Of a DNA stretch of 64,000 bases, positions 35,778 to 44,446 are shown piece by piece. The translations under genes were made by a program, and so were the position numbers. This stretch comes from Murdochiella massiliensis. GTDB taxonomy: Bacteria > Bacillota > Clostridia > Tissierellales > Peptoniphilaceae. Location of the stretch: assembly GCF_900059565.1 (NCBI RefSeq), contig NZ_FIZW01000002.1, positions 1,178,001-1,242,000 on the forward strand. Reading direction: 5' to 3'. The notes beneath the pieces are model-generated. The model was not told the origin of the DNA. It did not search any database and saw only the letters and a list, made by a program, of their open reading frames with translations. Positions within the stretch are counted from its first letter, which is position 1, and the number at the start of each line of letters is the position of its first letter.

Positions 35778-35922
35778 TTCCGGACAGAACGATACAATGT
35801 CTGATTCTGGGCAAAGCGATATCAAGGCTGATTTCGGGTAGAGCGAAACAAGCTGATTTCGGGTAGAGCGATATCCAGGCTAATTCCGGGCAGAGCGAAA
35901 CAAACTGATTTCGGTAGAGCGA
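35771..35922 (+). repeat. 26-bp tandem array spanning the glycosyltransferase stop codon
   Basis: Six units of about 26 bp with core CTGATTTCGGGTAGAGCGA. The TGA stop (35775-35777) is in unit 1 and each later unit repeats it or a variant, so the array looks like serial copies of the gene end. Confidence 0.85.
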
Positions 35923-35941
35923 AGCCCTCGAAGGAGGATCG

Positions 35942-36697
35942 ATGACAGGCCCTACGACAAACAATCACGAAGAAAAGCAGGAACAGGAAAACGAAATAGA
36001 AAAAGAGAAAGAACACGAGAAAGAACACGAGCACTCTATTTCATCGTGGCGAAAGGCACATCCGATTGATCCTGTGAAGTCGGCAAAGTTACGTCGTATA
36101 GTAACTATCGCTACGATAATAGGGATTTCCCTCTGTGTTGTGCTCGGCCTCTATGGATGGCGTTTGGGCATTTTCACCAGCACGGAGAAGATGCAGGAAT
36201 TTATCTCCCGTTCCGGTGTCTGGGGTGTTTTCTTTTTCTTCCTGTTGCAGATTATCCAATGCATTATTCCCATCATTCCGGGGAATGTGACCTCTCTTTT
36301 CGGGATATACTTTTTTGGACCGCTTCCGGGTTTTTTGCTTAACTACTTGGGCATCTGTGCCGGTGAGATAATTATTTTTCTGCTTGCTCGTGCATTCGGC
36401 CCGACGTTTGTCCATGCCTTGATGAAGCCGGAGACTTTTGACAAGTACAGCAAATGGCTGGATGCCAATGATGAGAAGATTAAAAAGTTTTTCATTTGGA
36501 CGATGGTGCTTCCCGGCATGCCGGATGATGTGATCTGTATGATTATGGGTCTGACGAAAATGTCGTTTAAGACGTTTGCGCTCCATTTGCTTTGGACCAA
36601 AGTGCCGGCGCTTCTCCTGTATACGTTCTTCTTGGACTATGCCTTCAAACAGGGCGGTGAGTTGTTCCGCTGGTTGAAAGCGACCTTTATGAGCTAA
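35942..36697 (+). CDS. TVP38/TMEM64 (DedA-like) membrane protein
   Basis: A 251-residue membrane protein of the VTT/TVP38 family, whose members act as lipid scramblases or transporters. A 35-residue Glu/Lys/His-rich cytoplasmic head precedes the first helix at about 60-80. The family core is present: IPGNVTSLFGIYFFGPLPGF, then NYLGICAGEIIIFLLARAFG, and MVLPGMPDDVICMIMGLTKM. GAAGGAGG precedes ATG 35942. Following a glycolipid-type glycosyltransferase, a shared role in membrane lipid handling is plausible. Confidence 0.87.
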   Translation: MTGPTTNNHEEKQEQENEIEKEKEHEKEHEHSISSWRKAHPIDPVKSAKLRRIVTIATIIGISLCVVLGLYGWRLGIFTSTEKMQEFISRSGVWGVFFFFLLQIIQCIIPIIPGNVTSLFGIYFFGPLPGFLLNYLGICAGEIIIFLLARAFGPTFVHALMKPETFDKYSKWLDANDEKIKKFFIWTMVLPGMPDDVICMIMGLTKMSFKTFALHLLWTKVPALLLYTFFLDYAFKQGGELFRWLKATFMS

Positions 36698-36726
36698 AAA
36701 GTTGGCTATGAGCTAAAAAGATCGGC
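36688..36726 (+). repeat. 19-bp tandem duplication spanning the TVP38 gene stop codon
   Basis: TATGAGCTAAAAAG is repeated at 36688 and 36707; the first copy holds the last codons and TAA. Confidence 0.85.
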
Positions 36727-36776
36727 CTGTTGTCGACTCTTGTTTCTTGGCCAGAGCCTGAGAACCTTTTGGATTT

Positions 36777-36809
36777 AAGCCGTCAGGGGTCGCAGCCCTG
36801 ACGGCTTTT
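36777..36809 (+). terminator. Terminator forming the first hairpin of the array
   Basis: AAGCCGTCAGGG (36777-36788) pairs perfectly with CCCTGACGGCTT (36796-36807), then further T. The inner TCAGGG/CCCTGA words are the stem of every later hairpin in the array that follows. Confidence 0.85.
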
Positions 36810-37950
36810 CATATTATGTCTTTATCAGGGATGCGGTCCCTGGCGATGTTCTAATTCCGTCGTTTCCCAGGGTTAATCAAGCCCTGACGATGTTCGACAT
36901 TACGTGTTTATCAGGGTTGTCGACCCTGGCGATGTTCCATTTTCGTCGTTTCCCAGGGGCGATCGGCCCCTGTTAACGTTCGATATTACGCTTTTATCAG
37001 GGACAGCACCCCTGATGTCTTTCCGTATTGCATTTTTATCAGGGGCGCCGGCCCTGGCGATGTTCTATTTCCGTCATTTTTCAGGGGCGATCGGCTCCTG
37101 TTAACGTTCGATATTACGCTTTTATCAGGGCTGTCACCCCTGAGGATGTTGCATTTCCGCTATTTCTCAGGGTTAATCGAGCCCTGATAACATTCAGCAT
37201 TACGGGTTTATCAGGGTTGCCGCCCCTGATGTTTTTCTGTATTACATTTTTATCAGGGTCGCTGTCCCTGATGATGTTCTATTTCCGTCGTTTCTCAGGG
37301 CTGTTCGAACCCTGACAACGTTCGACATTACGTCTTTATCAGGGCCACCGCTCCTGACGATACTCTATTTTCGCCATTTATCAGGGTTGATAGAACCCTG
37401 ATAATGTTCGATATTATGGCTTTCTCAGGGACGCCGCGCCTGATGTTTTTCTGTATTACATTTTTATCAGGGTCGCTGTCCCTGATGATGTTCTATTTCC
37501 GTCGTTTCTCAGGGCTGTTCGAATCCTGACAACGTTCGACATTACGTCTTTATCAGGGCCACCGCTCCTGACGATATTCTATTTCCGCCATTTATCAGGG
37601 TTGATAGAACCCTGATAACGTTCGATATTATGGCTTTCTCAGGGACGTGGCCCCTGATGATTTTTCGTATTACATTTTTATCAGGGTTGCCGCCCCTGAT
37701 GATGTTCCATTTCCCTCGTTTTTCAGGGTTGATTGAGCCTGACGATTCTTCATATTATGCCTTTATCAGGGATGCTGTCCCTGACGATGTTTTATTTCCG
37801 CTATTTCTCAGGGTTAATCGAGCCCTGACAACGTTCGATATTACACTTTTCCTAGGGCCGCTGTCCCTGATGATGTTCTATTTCCGTCGTTTCCCAGGGT
37901 TAATCAAACCCTGATAACGTTCGATATTACATTTTATCAGGGCCGCGGCC
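36782..37950. repeat. Array of about 27 TCAGGG/CCCTGA hairpins
   Basis: About 1.17 kb with no gene. Each unit is TCAGGG, 7-9 bases, CCCTGA; linkers of about 21 bases alternate between a GATGTTCTATTTCCGTCGTTT type and an AACGTTCGATATTACGTCTTT type. Several stems show paired changes (for example GGGGCGATCGGCCCC and AGGGTTGATAGAACCCT). A block starting at 37252 is repeated at 37467, a 215-bp duplication. Short open frames inside are by-products of the repeats. Confidence 0.9.
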
Positions 37951-38194
37951 TTTATCGCTGCGACGTTTCCTCTAAATATGCAGATGGACACGGCCATCAT
38001 CGATAGGCATATCGATACGACGCTTCCTCTAATAATACAGGTCCTACAACATATGTGTCGGGAGAGCATAAAAAACAGTGGGATAAGGTGAAACAAAATG
38101 GAAACGCGGGCGAGACACGACATATGAGAGAATAAACTGAACGTAGAGAAGCCGATGTTCATAGGGAAATATGCCAACAAGGAGGTGGTCAAGC
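37951..38194. other. Leader region of the nuclease-like gene
   Basis: After the last worn hairpin there is a direct repeat of about 23 bp (CGACGTTTCCTCTAAATATG at 37960, CGACGCTTCCTCTAATAATA at 38018). No terminator and no strong promoter is seen before the ribosome binding site AAGGAGG. Confidence 0.4.
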
Positions 38195-39004
38195 ATGACG
38201 GAGAAAGAGGACATCGCAGAAGCGAGAACAAAGTTAAAACAGCTAAGCGCATGTTTGCGCATGCTTCAACCCGAGTATTTGGAAGGACGACTGGAAATTA
38301 AAACCAATGCGAAGACGCCGGAGTACTTTTGGAACACCCACCAAAACGGCAGAATCAAACGAAGCTATATTCCAAAATCACAAATGGATTGCGCAAAGGC
38401 TCTTGCCCAAATCAGTTATAACGAAAGGGTTGCGCGGCGACTAGAGAGCCTGTTAAGAAAGTTGCCTTTGTCCATCAGAGAAATCAATCAAGCGGTGGAT
38501 CAAGTGTACCTTGATTTGCATCCCTTAAGAAGAGAGCTCGTCGTGCCTGTGCAAAAAACGGAAGAGCAAAGATTTGAAGCTTGGAAAAAACAAAGCTATG
38601 AAGGATTACCATTTCAGGAGGGGGATGCGACGGAAATCATTACAAATCTCCAGGAACGAGTTCGTTCAAAATCGGAAAAAATTTTAGCGGATTATTTTCT
38701 TTCGCAAGGAATCTTTTACAAATATGAGTGTCCACTATATCTTTCGGAAACCACGGTTTATTATCCGGATTTCACTTTTTTTGACCCCCGGCGGAATCAA
38801 GAGATCTATTGGGAACATTTTGGCCGGATGGACCTGCCTTCGTATGCCATTAACGCTGTAAAGAAAATACGCTTGTATGAGGAGAATGACATTATTCTTG
38901 GGAAACGGCTCATCACCACTTTTGAAGGAAATCCGCTTGTTTTGGATATGCAACGTGTACAAGAGCTTATTGACCGATTTGAGCTACGGCTTTGCGCAAG
39001 ATAA
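38195..39004 (+). CDS. PD-(D/E)XK nuclease-like protein
   Basis: Not assigned to a named family. ATG 38195 follows AAGGAGGTGGTCAAGC; an upstream in-frame ATG at 38171 has no site. The 269 residues have a helical N-terminal half (about 1-150), then a C-terminal alpha/beta part that looks like a PD-(D/E)XK core: EKILADYFLSQGIFYKYE, Asp in YYPDFTFF and Glu in EIYWEHFGRMD, then a helix and a closing strand. The classical lysine is not obvious. Such domains cut or bind DNA. It sits next to the 1.2-kb hairpin array, and codon use is somewhat more AT-rich than in housekeeping neighbours. Confidence 0.65.
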   Translation: MTEKEDIAEARTKLKQLSACLRMLQPEYLEGRLEIKTNAKTPEYFWNTHQNGRIKRSYIPKSQMDCAKALAQISYNERVARRLESLLRKLPLSIREINQAVDQVYLDLHPLRRELVVPVQKTEEQRFEAWKKQSYEGLPFQEGDATEIITNLQERVRSKSEKILADYFLSQGIFYKYECPLYLSETTVYYPDFTFFDPRRNQEIYWEHFGRMDLPSYAINAVKKIRLYEENDIILGKRLITTFEGNPLVLDMQRVQELIDRFELRLCAR

Positions 39005-39143
39005 GAGCGCAAAGCTGCTCGTCTTTGATTCCCATGCCCGCTTTTCGAGAGGATATGCCGGAAAATACATGGTCATATCGGGTTTTGATCTCGTTGAAGA
39101 TGGATAACACGATTGGCCCGTTGTTCGCCAAGGTAGAATAAAA

Positions 39144-39187
39144 AAGAGGCGGCGTCCGAACGCATCGTTCGGACGCCGCCCTTTCTT
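39144..39187. terminator. Bidirectional terminator
   Basis: A perfect 15-bp stem (39148-39162 with 39166-39180, loop CAT), A-rich on the left and TTTCTTTT on the right. It serves the nuclease-like gene and the convergent rubredoxin gene. Confidence 0.92.
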
Positions 39188-39209
39188 TTCAACAGAACCG
39201 GCGTTGCCG

Positions 39210-39374
39210 TTATTCGTTTACCGGTTCAAATTCGTCTTTGCCTACACCACAGACCGGGCAAACCCAATCCTCCGGAAGGTCTTCAAACGCCGTACCCGGT
39301 TTGATTCCATTCTCAGGATCGCCGATTTCAGGATCGTAAATGTGTCCACAAGCTGTGCATTCATATTTTTTCAT
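39210..39374 (-). CDS. Rubredoxin
   Basis: A 54-residue rubredoxin, a one-iron electron carrier often used in oxygen or superoxide detoxification in anaerobes. Both CxxCG knuckles are present (CTACG near residue 6 and CPVCG near 39), with the [18 protein letters not shown] core typical of the family. A GGAGGAAAAAC site precedes the ATG on the minus strand. No rubrerythrin or superoxide reductase lies beside it. Confidence 0.93.
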   Translation of the reverse strand: MKKYECTACGHIYDPEIGDPENGIKPGTAFEDLPEDWVCPVCGVGKDEFEPVNE

Positions 39375-39751
39375 GTTTTTCCTCCATCTTATTCATTCGA
39401 TTCCTTTTGTCGCACTTATGATAAGCACTATTCCATGTATACCATATTTCCTTCTCTTCAAACGATCCTTGTCTTATGTCTGTATTTTCAAACGCCTTTC
39501 GAGTAGCTTCAAATACTTTCGAGTAGTCTCCAATTCTTTCGAGTAACGGAAGCCGTAGCATCTCCATGCCTCTTTGCCGGCAAACAATAACAGAGCATCA
39601 CGGGTTAGGAACGTGCACCTTTCCTGCTTCACCGTTATGAGGAGCATTTGTATGGGTATGAAGGGAATGAAATTAAAAGGAAAGATTCCGAGAGAATGCA
39701 AAGAAATAGATTTTTTCCCGGACAGCGAAGCCAAACCGAAAGGAGGATTTC
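39375..39751. other. Gap between rubredoxin and RsbW-like gene
   Basis: Holds a 20-bp tandem repeat at 39496-39549 (core CTTTCGAGTAG, 2.7 units) and an ATG-rich stretch near 39652 whose frame runs into the next gene out of phase and has no ribosome binding site. No convincing gene is seen. Confidence 0.5.
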
Positions 39752-40165
39752 GTGACGTATTATTATTCTTGCGCCGTACCGAGCGAAATCGCTTCGGTAT
39801 GCGCGATCGTTCGCGAACAAATTGCAAATATGCGAGAACAGTGTGCGATGGACAGTGAACAACTGATGGATCTGCGTCTTATTCTCAGTGAGCTCATGAT
39901 TAACGGCTGCGAACACGGCAACCACAATGATCATGGAAAGTGTGTGCATTTGCGCCTTGTGGTCACGGATACACTCATTCACATCCGTGTACGTGACGAA
40001 GGCTGCGGATTTGAACTGAATCTGGAAAAAAACGAAAAGAATCATCTGGATTGCGGTGGGCGCGGACTGCGCATCGTTGCGAAACTGGTGGATAAAATGG
40101 ACGTCAAGCGGAACGAGGTTTATTGCGTTTTGCGCCGCACAAGGCGCTTCTCACCGAAATATTAG
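39752..40165 (+). CDS. RsbW/SpoIIAB-like anti-sigma histidine-kinase-fold protein
   Basis: A 137-residue GHKL ATPase of the anti-sigma serine kinase type (HATPase_c_2). The GTG start follows AAAGGAGGATTTC. Motifs: N box ELMINGCEHGN (about 46-56), G1 box DEGCGF (about 88) and G2 GGRGLRIV (about 103). These proteins bind a sigma factor and phosphorylate an anti-anti-sigma STAS protein, but neither partner is beside it, so it may act in trans or in a phosphatase-linked switch. The last eight codons lie in the first unit of a 30-bp tandem array. Confidence 0.83.
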   Translation: MTYYYSCAVPSEIASVCAIVREQIANMREQCAMDSEQLMDLRLILSELMINGCEHGNHNDHGKCVHLRLVVTDTLIHIRVRDEGCGFELNLEKNEKNHLDCGGRGLRIVAKLVDKMDVKRNEVYCVLRRTRRFSPKY

Positions 40166-40314
40166 CCTTATAAGGCGCTTTTCATCGAAATATCAGCCGC
40201 ACAAGGCTTTTTATCGAAACACCGGCCGCACAAGGCTTTTCATCGAAACTTCTGCCTTACAAGGCGCTTCTCACCAAAATAATAGCCGAAAAAGGCGCTT
40301 TTCACCAAAGTAGT
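40134..40314 (+). repeat. 30-bp tandem array spanning the RsbW-like stop codon
   Basis: Six units of 29-31 bp, core GCCGCACAAGGCGCTTTTCA. The array begins within the coding sequence and the TAG stop falls at the first unit junction. Confidence 0.87.
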
Positions 40315-40340
40315 AAAAGAAAATCACAAATAAGCCACGC

Positions 40341-40366
40341 AATCAGGGCATGCCCCTGATTTTTTT
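40341..40366 (+). terminator. Rho-independent terminator
   Basis: ATCAGGG pairs with CCCTGAT (40354-40360), followed by six T. The TCAGGG/CCCTGA stem is the same word used by the array at 36782-37950. Confidence 0.88.
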
Positions 40367-40422
40367 ATGGTATGCGGGTCCATGTGTTAAAATAATGGCG
40401 ATTGTGATCAAAGGAGTGTGTA

Positions 40423-42282
40423 ATGCAAGATAGGCAAGCAATACGAAACGTCGCCATTGTGGCGCACGTTGACCATGGTAAAACAACGCTGGTGGATGCG
40501 CTTTTGCGCACCAGCGGGATGATACGAAAAAATCAGGACGTGATGGAGCGCGTGATGGATTCCGGCGATTTGGAACGCGAGCGCGGCATCACGATACTTT
40601 CCAAAAATACCGCCGTTCATTATAACGGTACAAAGATCAACATTATTGATACACCGGGACATGCCGACTTCGGCGGAGAAGTGGAGCGCGTGCTGAAGAT
40701 GTGCGATGGCGTCATTCTGGTCGTGGATGCCTTTGAGGGCCCGATGCCGCAGACAAAGTTTGTCTTGCGCAAGGCGATCGAGCTTTCCCTTCCGGCCATT
40801 CTCTGCATTAACAAGGCCGATCGTCCCGATGCCCGCATTGCGGAAGTACGCGAAGAAATCTATGATCTTTTCCTGTCGATCGATGCGCCGCTGTCCTATC
40901 TGGACAGTCCGGTGGTCTTTGCATCCGCGAAAAACGGCTGGGCTGTAGATGAAGCCACGTGGCAGAAGGCACAGGATAATCAGGAGGAAGCGGTGGGCGA
41001 AGATATGCGCCCGCTGTTGGAAGGTATCGTAAAGACTATTCCCGCACCAAGCGGAGAGGAGAAGGCGCCTTTCAAGCTACTCATTTCGACGGCGGACTAT
41101 AATGATTATGTCGGCCGCATCGGTATCGGCAAAGTGGAACAAGGCGTTGTCCACGTCAATGATGAAGCCGTCATTACCAACTACAATGCGCCGGATAAAC
41201 AGATGAAAATTCGCGTTACCACGATTTTCGAATTTGACGGACTCAAGCGTGTGCCGGTGACAGAGTCGGGCGTCGGTTCCATCGTTGCCGTTTCCGGCGT
41301 GGAGGGCATTGAAGTGGGCGATACGCTTTGCTCTCCGGAGGAAGTAACGCCGTTACCCTTCGTCAAAATTTCCGAACCGACATTGCAGATGACCTTTTCC
41401 GTTAACGACTCACCCTTTGCCGGGAGAAGCGGCCAATTTGTCACGTCACGCCATTTGCGTGCACGTCTGGAAAAAGAACTGCATACCGATGTCAGCTTGC
41501 GGATGCATCCGGGCGACTCGACGGATACCTTTTTCGTCAGCGGCCGCGGCGAATTGCATCTGTCGGTACTCATTGAAAAGATGCGCCGCGAGGGCTATGA
41601 GTTCATGGTCTCCAAGCCGGAGGTTCTCTATCGTCAGGATGCGGCCGGACACCGTCTTGAGCCGATGGAAGAGGCAACGGTAGATGTGGATCAGGAGTAT
41701 TCCGGCGCGGTAATTCAGGCACTTGGCCAGCGAAAAGGCGAACTGCAGGAGATGAAGACCTCCCCATCCGGTTATACGCGCTTGGTGTTTCGCATTCCGG
41801 CGCGCGGGTTGATCGGCTATCGTCAGCAGCTTATGACGGATACGCGCGGCACGGGCGTACTGAACAACGAATTTGCCGGCTATGAGTCGTACAAAGGGGA
41901 AATTCCGACGCGCGCGGTGGGTTCCCTGATCGTTTATGAAACGGGCACGACGACGACATATGGTCTGTTTGCGGCACAGCAGCGCGGCATACTCTTTATC
42001 GGTGCCGGTGAAGAGGTGTACGAAGGGGAGATCATCGGATCGAATCCCAAAGGTGAAGATCTGGAAGTCAATGTTTGCAAAAAGAAGGCGCTGACCAACA
42101 TTCGTTCAGCAGCGGCCGATGACGCCTTAAAGTTAGTGACACCGAATCGCCTGAGCCTTGAGCAGATGATGGAATTTATTGAGACGGATGAACGCATTGA
42201 AGTGACCCCTGCAGCCTACCGGATGCGTAAAGCGGTACTCAGCGGACAGGCGCGCTACAAAGCGGCAAAATACAAGAAATAG
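40423..42282 (+). CDS. typA: Translational GTPase TypA/BipA
   Basis: A 619-residue ribosome-associated GTPase related to EF-G, important for growth under stress and large-subunit assembly. G1 is [10 protein letters not shown]2 includes RERGITI, G3 [16 protein letters not shown] and G4 NKADR; beta-barrel, EF-G-like domains and the BipA-specific C-terminal domain (with the [14 protein letters not shown] block) follow. AAAGGAGTGTG precedes the ATG. The stop codon is the first base triplet of a 20-bp tandem array. Confidence 0.95.
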   Translation: MQDRQAIRNVAIVAHVDHGKTTLVDALLRTSGMIRKNQDVMERVMDSGDLERERGITILSKNTAVHYNGTKINIIDTPGHADFGGEVERVLKMCDGVILVVDAFEGPMPQTKFVLRKAIELSLPAILCINKADRPDARIAEVREEIYDLFLSIDAPLSYLDSPVVFASAKNGWAVDEATWQKAQDNQEEAVGEDMRPLLEGIVKTIPAPSGEEKAPFKLLISTADYNDYVGRIGIGKVEQGVVHVNDEAVITNYNAPDKQMKIRVTTIFEFDGLKRVPVTESGVGSIVAVSGVEGIEVGDTLCSPEEVTPLPFVKISEPTLQMTFSVNDSPFAGRSGQFVTSRHLRARLEKELHTDVSLRMHPGDSTDTFFVSGRGELHLSVLIEKMRREGYEFMVSKPEVLYRQDAAGHRLEPMEEATVDVDQEYSGAVIQALGQRKGELQEMKTSPSGYTRLVFRIPARGLIGYRQQLMTDTRGTGVLNNEFAGYESYKGEIPTRAVGSLIVYETGTTTTYGLFAAQQRGILFIGAGEEVYEGEIIGSNPKGEDLEVNVCKKKALTNIRSAAADDALKLVTPNRLSLEQMMEFIETDERIEVTPAAYRMRKAVLSGQARYKAAKYKK

Positions 42283-42392
42283 ACGTTCGCGCGAAAGGAA
42301 GGATAGACCTTCACAAAGAAGGACGGGCTGCGCAAAGAAGGACGAACTTCCGACAAGAAGGACAGACTTCCGCAAAGAAGGACGGGCTTTTG
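42280..42392 (+). repeat. 20-bp tandem array starting at the typA stop codon
   Basis: Six units of about 20 bp (core CTTCCGCAAAGAAGGA). The first unit begins with the TAG stop at 42280-42282 and ends in AAGGAAGGA. Confidence 0.85.
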
Positions 42393-42448
42393 AAAAACGT
42401 TGAGACGTCCGCAGAAGTGCAGAAATGTAATAGAAGAAGGGGACGGCA

Positions 42449-43906
42449 ATGGATATCGGCATACTCTTCAATCAGATTGTACAGAATTCAACGTGGATCA
42501 ACATCATATTGGCCCTGATCATCGTGTATGCGAATCGCCGTCGTCCAGCGCGCTCCACCATGCTTTGGGTCATGATGATTGCGATTTTTCCCATCATCGG
42601 CTTTTTTCCATATCTGCTGATGGGACGCGATACTCGTCGCCGGAAGCTGTTTCAGCAAAAGGAATCGCTGGATGTGGATGTTTTGCAACATGCATTGATC
42701 AAGTGGGATGAAGTGACGACCCATCTTCCTATTGAAGAAGAGGGGCGTTTTCAGGATTATCTGGAGCTGATTCGCCTCAATGTACGCATGGGCTTAACCA
42801 ATTTGTCCGGTGACAATGATGTGGAAGCTATCTTTGACGGCAGAGCGAAATTCTTACGCCTGATTCAAGATATTGACGAAGCCAAAGAGGAGATCAATTT
42901 TCAGTATTACATCCTGAAATCCGATAATCTGGGCACAATCGTGATTGAGGCATTGATGCGCGCCGCTCGACGCGGCGTCACGGTACGCGTGTTGACGGAT
43001 GGCGTTGGCGGACGTAATTTATCGAAAGAAATGCGGCGCATGATGCAGGAAGTTGGTATACGCATTGGCATCTTCTATCCCTCGTTCCTGCGCTATATCA
43101 ACTTGCGCTTGAATTATCGTAACCACCGCAAGATTGTCACCATCGACGAGCGCATCGGCTACATCGGCGGATTTAACGTGGGCGATGAATACATTGGTCG
43201 CTACAGCCGTTTCGGCTATTGGAGAGACACACATCTTCGCATCGAAGGTTCTGCCGTGGCGGATTTGAAGATTCGCTTTTTGCAGGACTGGAGCTTTGTC
43301 ATGGGCGAGTCCGAGTCGGTTCAACTGGAGGTGAATGCACATCCGAGCGAAAAGGGCGATGCCTTTTGTCAGCTGGTTTTCAGCGGCCCCGATACGCCTT
43401 TGGCGAACATTAAGCTCTCGATGCTCAAAATGATCGCTTCCGCAGATGATGTGATTTACATTCAAACGCCGTATTTCATCCCGGATCAGTCTATTTTCGA
43501 GGCCTTGGTGTTGGCTCTGCAGCAAGGGGTTCAGGTGAACTTGATGATTCCGAATCGACCGGATCATCCGGTGGTGTTTCCCGCCACGTTGTCGTTTGCC
43601 GGCGATCTTGTCCGTGCAGGAGCAAACGTCTATCGTTATGAAAAGGGCTTTTTGCACAGCAAGGTGATGCTCATCGACGACTACGTTTCTCTCGTGGGCT
43701 CCTGCAACGTGGATGAACGCTCCTTTTCGCTTAATTTTGAAGCGTCGGAGCTCGTTTATTCGCAAAAGATCAATGCCGCGCTCAAACGGGCCTTTCATGA
43801 AGATATGCAGGTAAGCACCTTACTTACCCGGGAAGTATATGAATCTCGCGGCCCCATGCTGAAGATTAAAGAGCCGATTTGCCGGCTGTTTGCACCCTTA
43901 CTGTAA
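42449..43906 (+). CDS. cls: Cardiolipin synthase
   Basis: A 485-residue phospholipase D-type enzyme that joins two phosphatidylglycerol molecules to cardiolipin. Two N-terminal membrane helices (about 8-28 and 38-58) precede two HKD motifs: HRKIVTIDERIGYIGG (about 225) and HSKVMLIDDYVSLVGS (about 405). GAAGGGGACGGC precedes the ATG. Followed by a small membrane protein and rex. Confidence 0.94.
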   Translation: MDIGILFNQIVQNSTWINIILALIIVYANRRRPARSTMLWVMMIAIFPIIGFFPYLLMGRDTRRRKLFQQKESLDVDVLQHALIKWDEVTTHLPIEEEGRFQDYLELIRLNVRMGLTNLSGDNDVEAIFDGRAKFLRLIQDIDEAKEEINFQYYILKSDNLGTIVIEALMRAARRGVTVRVLTDGVGGRNLSKEMRRMMQEVGIRIGIFYPSFLRYINLRLNYRNHRKIVTIDERIGYIGGFNVGDEYIGRYSRFGYWRDTHLRIEGSAVADLKIRFLQDWSFVMGESESVQLEVNAHPSEKGDAFCQLVFSGPDTPLANIKLSMLKMIASADDVIYIQTPYFIPDQSIFEALVLALQQGVQVNLMIPNRPDHPVVFPATLSFAGDLVRAGANVYRYEKGFLHSKVMLIDDYVSLVGSCNVDERSFSLNFEASELVYSQKINAALKRAFHEDMQVSTLLTREVYESRGPMLKIKEPICRLFAPLL

Positions 43907-43933
43907 GATTATTCGGGAATGGAGGAGAAAATT

Positions 43934-44431
43934 ATGGCTTCACACGAACCGACAAGATTAGGAAAACTGCTCTCTCTTTTACTTTTGGTCAGTTTGCTGT
44001 TATTCGGCGCCATCCTCATCCTGGTCTTTTTGAACCTGGGGAATGCACAGTGGTCTATTGTACTGCTTTCGCTTAATTATCCGCTCAATGCGGTGATTTG
44101 GCTCCTGCTTGCCTTGCACGTCCTGATGATTTTCCTGCGCAAAGATGCCGATGGCAGTGATGTACTCATCGGTGTTGCGGAAGCGGTTCTTCTTTGCTGC
44201 ATGACACCGGAGGTTTTTACCGCTTGGCAGGCGTTTACGAAGGACCCAAGCCTGTTATTTTCTCTCTTTCGTGAACCGCTGTATTTCCGTTTCTGGGTAT
44301 TGGCGCGCATGGTGAGTGTGTTTGTTCTGTTGGTGAAATTTGTCGGCCCGAAATGGTTAAAGAAGGCGCCGAAACCGCCTCTGACCTGGTCAGACGTCCG
44401 GGATGCAGAAGACGATGGTGATGAAGCATAA
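43934..44431 (+). CDS. Small membrane protein, unknown
   Basis: Not recognised. ATG 43934 is preferred over 43919 because GGAGG stands 8 bases before it. The 165 residues predict four hydrophobic segments (about 12-35, 45-65, 75-95, 112-132) and a charged C-terminal tail. It lies 28 bases after cls and 16 before rex, so it is probably cotranscribed with both. No motif suggests a function. Confidence 0.7.
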   Translation: MASHEPTRLGKLLSLLLLVSLLLFGAILILVFLNLGNAQWSIVLLSLNYPLNAVIWLLLALHVLMIFLRKDADGSDVLIGVAEAVLLCCMTPEVFTAWQAFTKDPSLLFSLFREPLYFRFWVLARMVSVFVLLVKFVGPKWLKKAPKPPLTWSDVRDAEDDGDEA

Positions 44432-44446
44432 GTCGGAGGAAAAAAG

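Noticed and set aside
36904..37914. Several open frames of 60-95 codons inside the TCAGGG array, with repeated peptides.
   Set aside because: They follow the repeat period, lack ribosome binding sites and change frame between units; the conserved feature is the hairpin, not the peptide.
39574..39858. Open frame of 94 codons between rubredoxin and the RsbW-like gene.
   Set aside because: It overlaps the RsbW-like gene in another frame, has no ribosome binding site, and its end is clearly a shadow of that gene.
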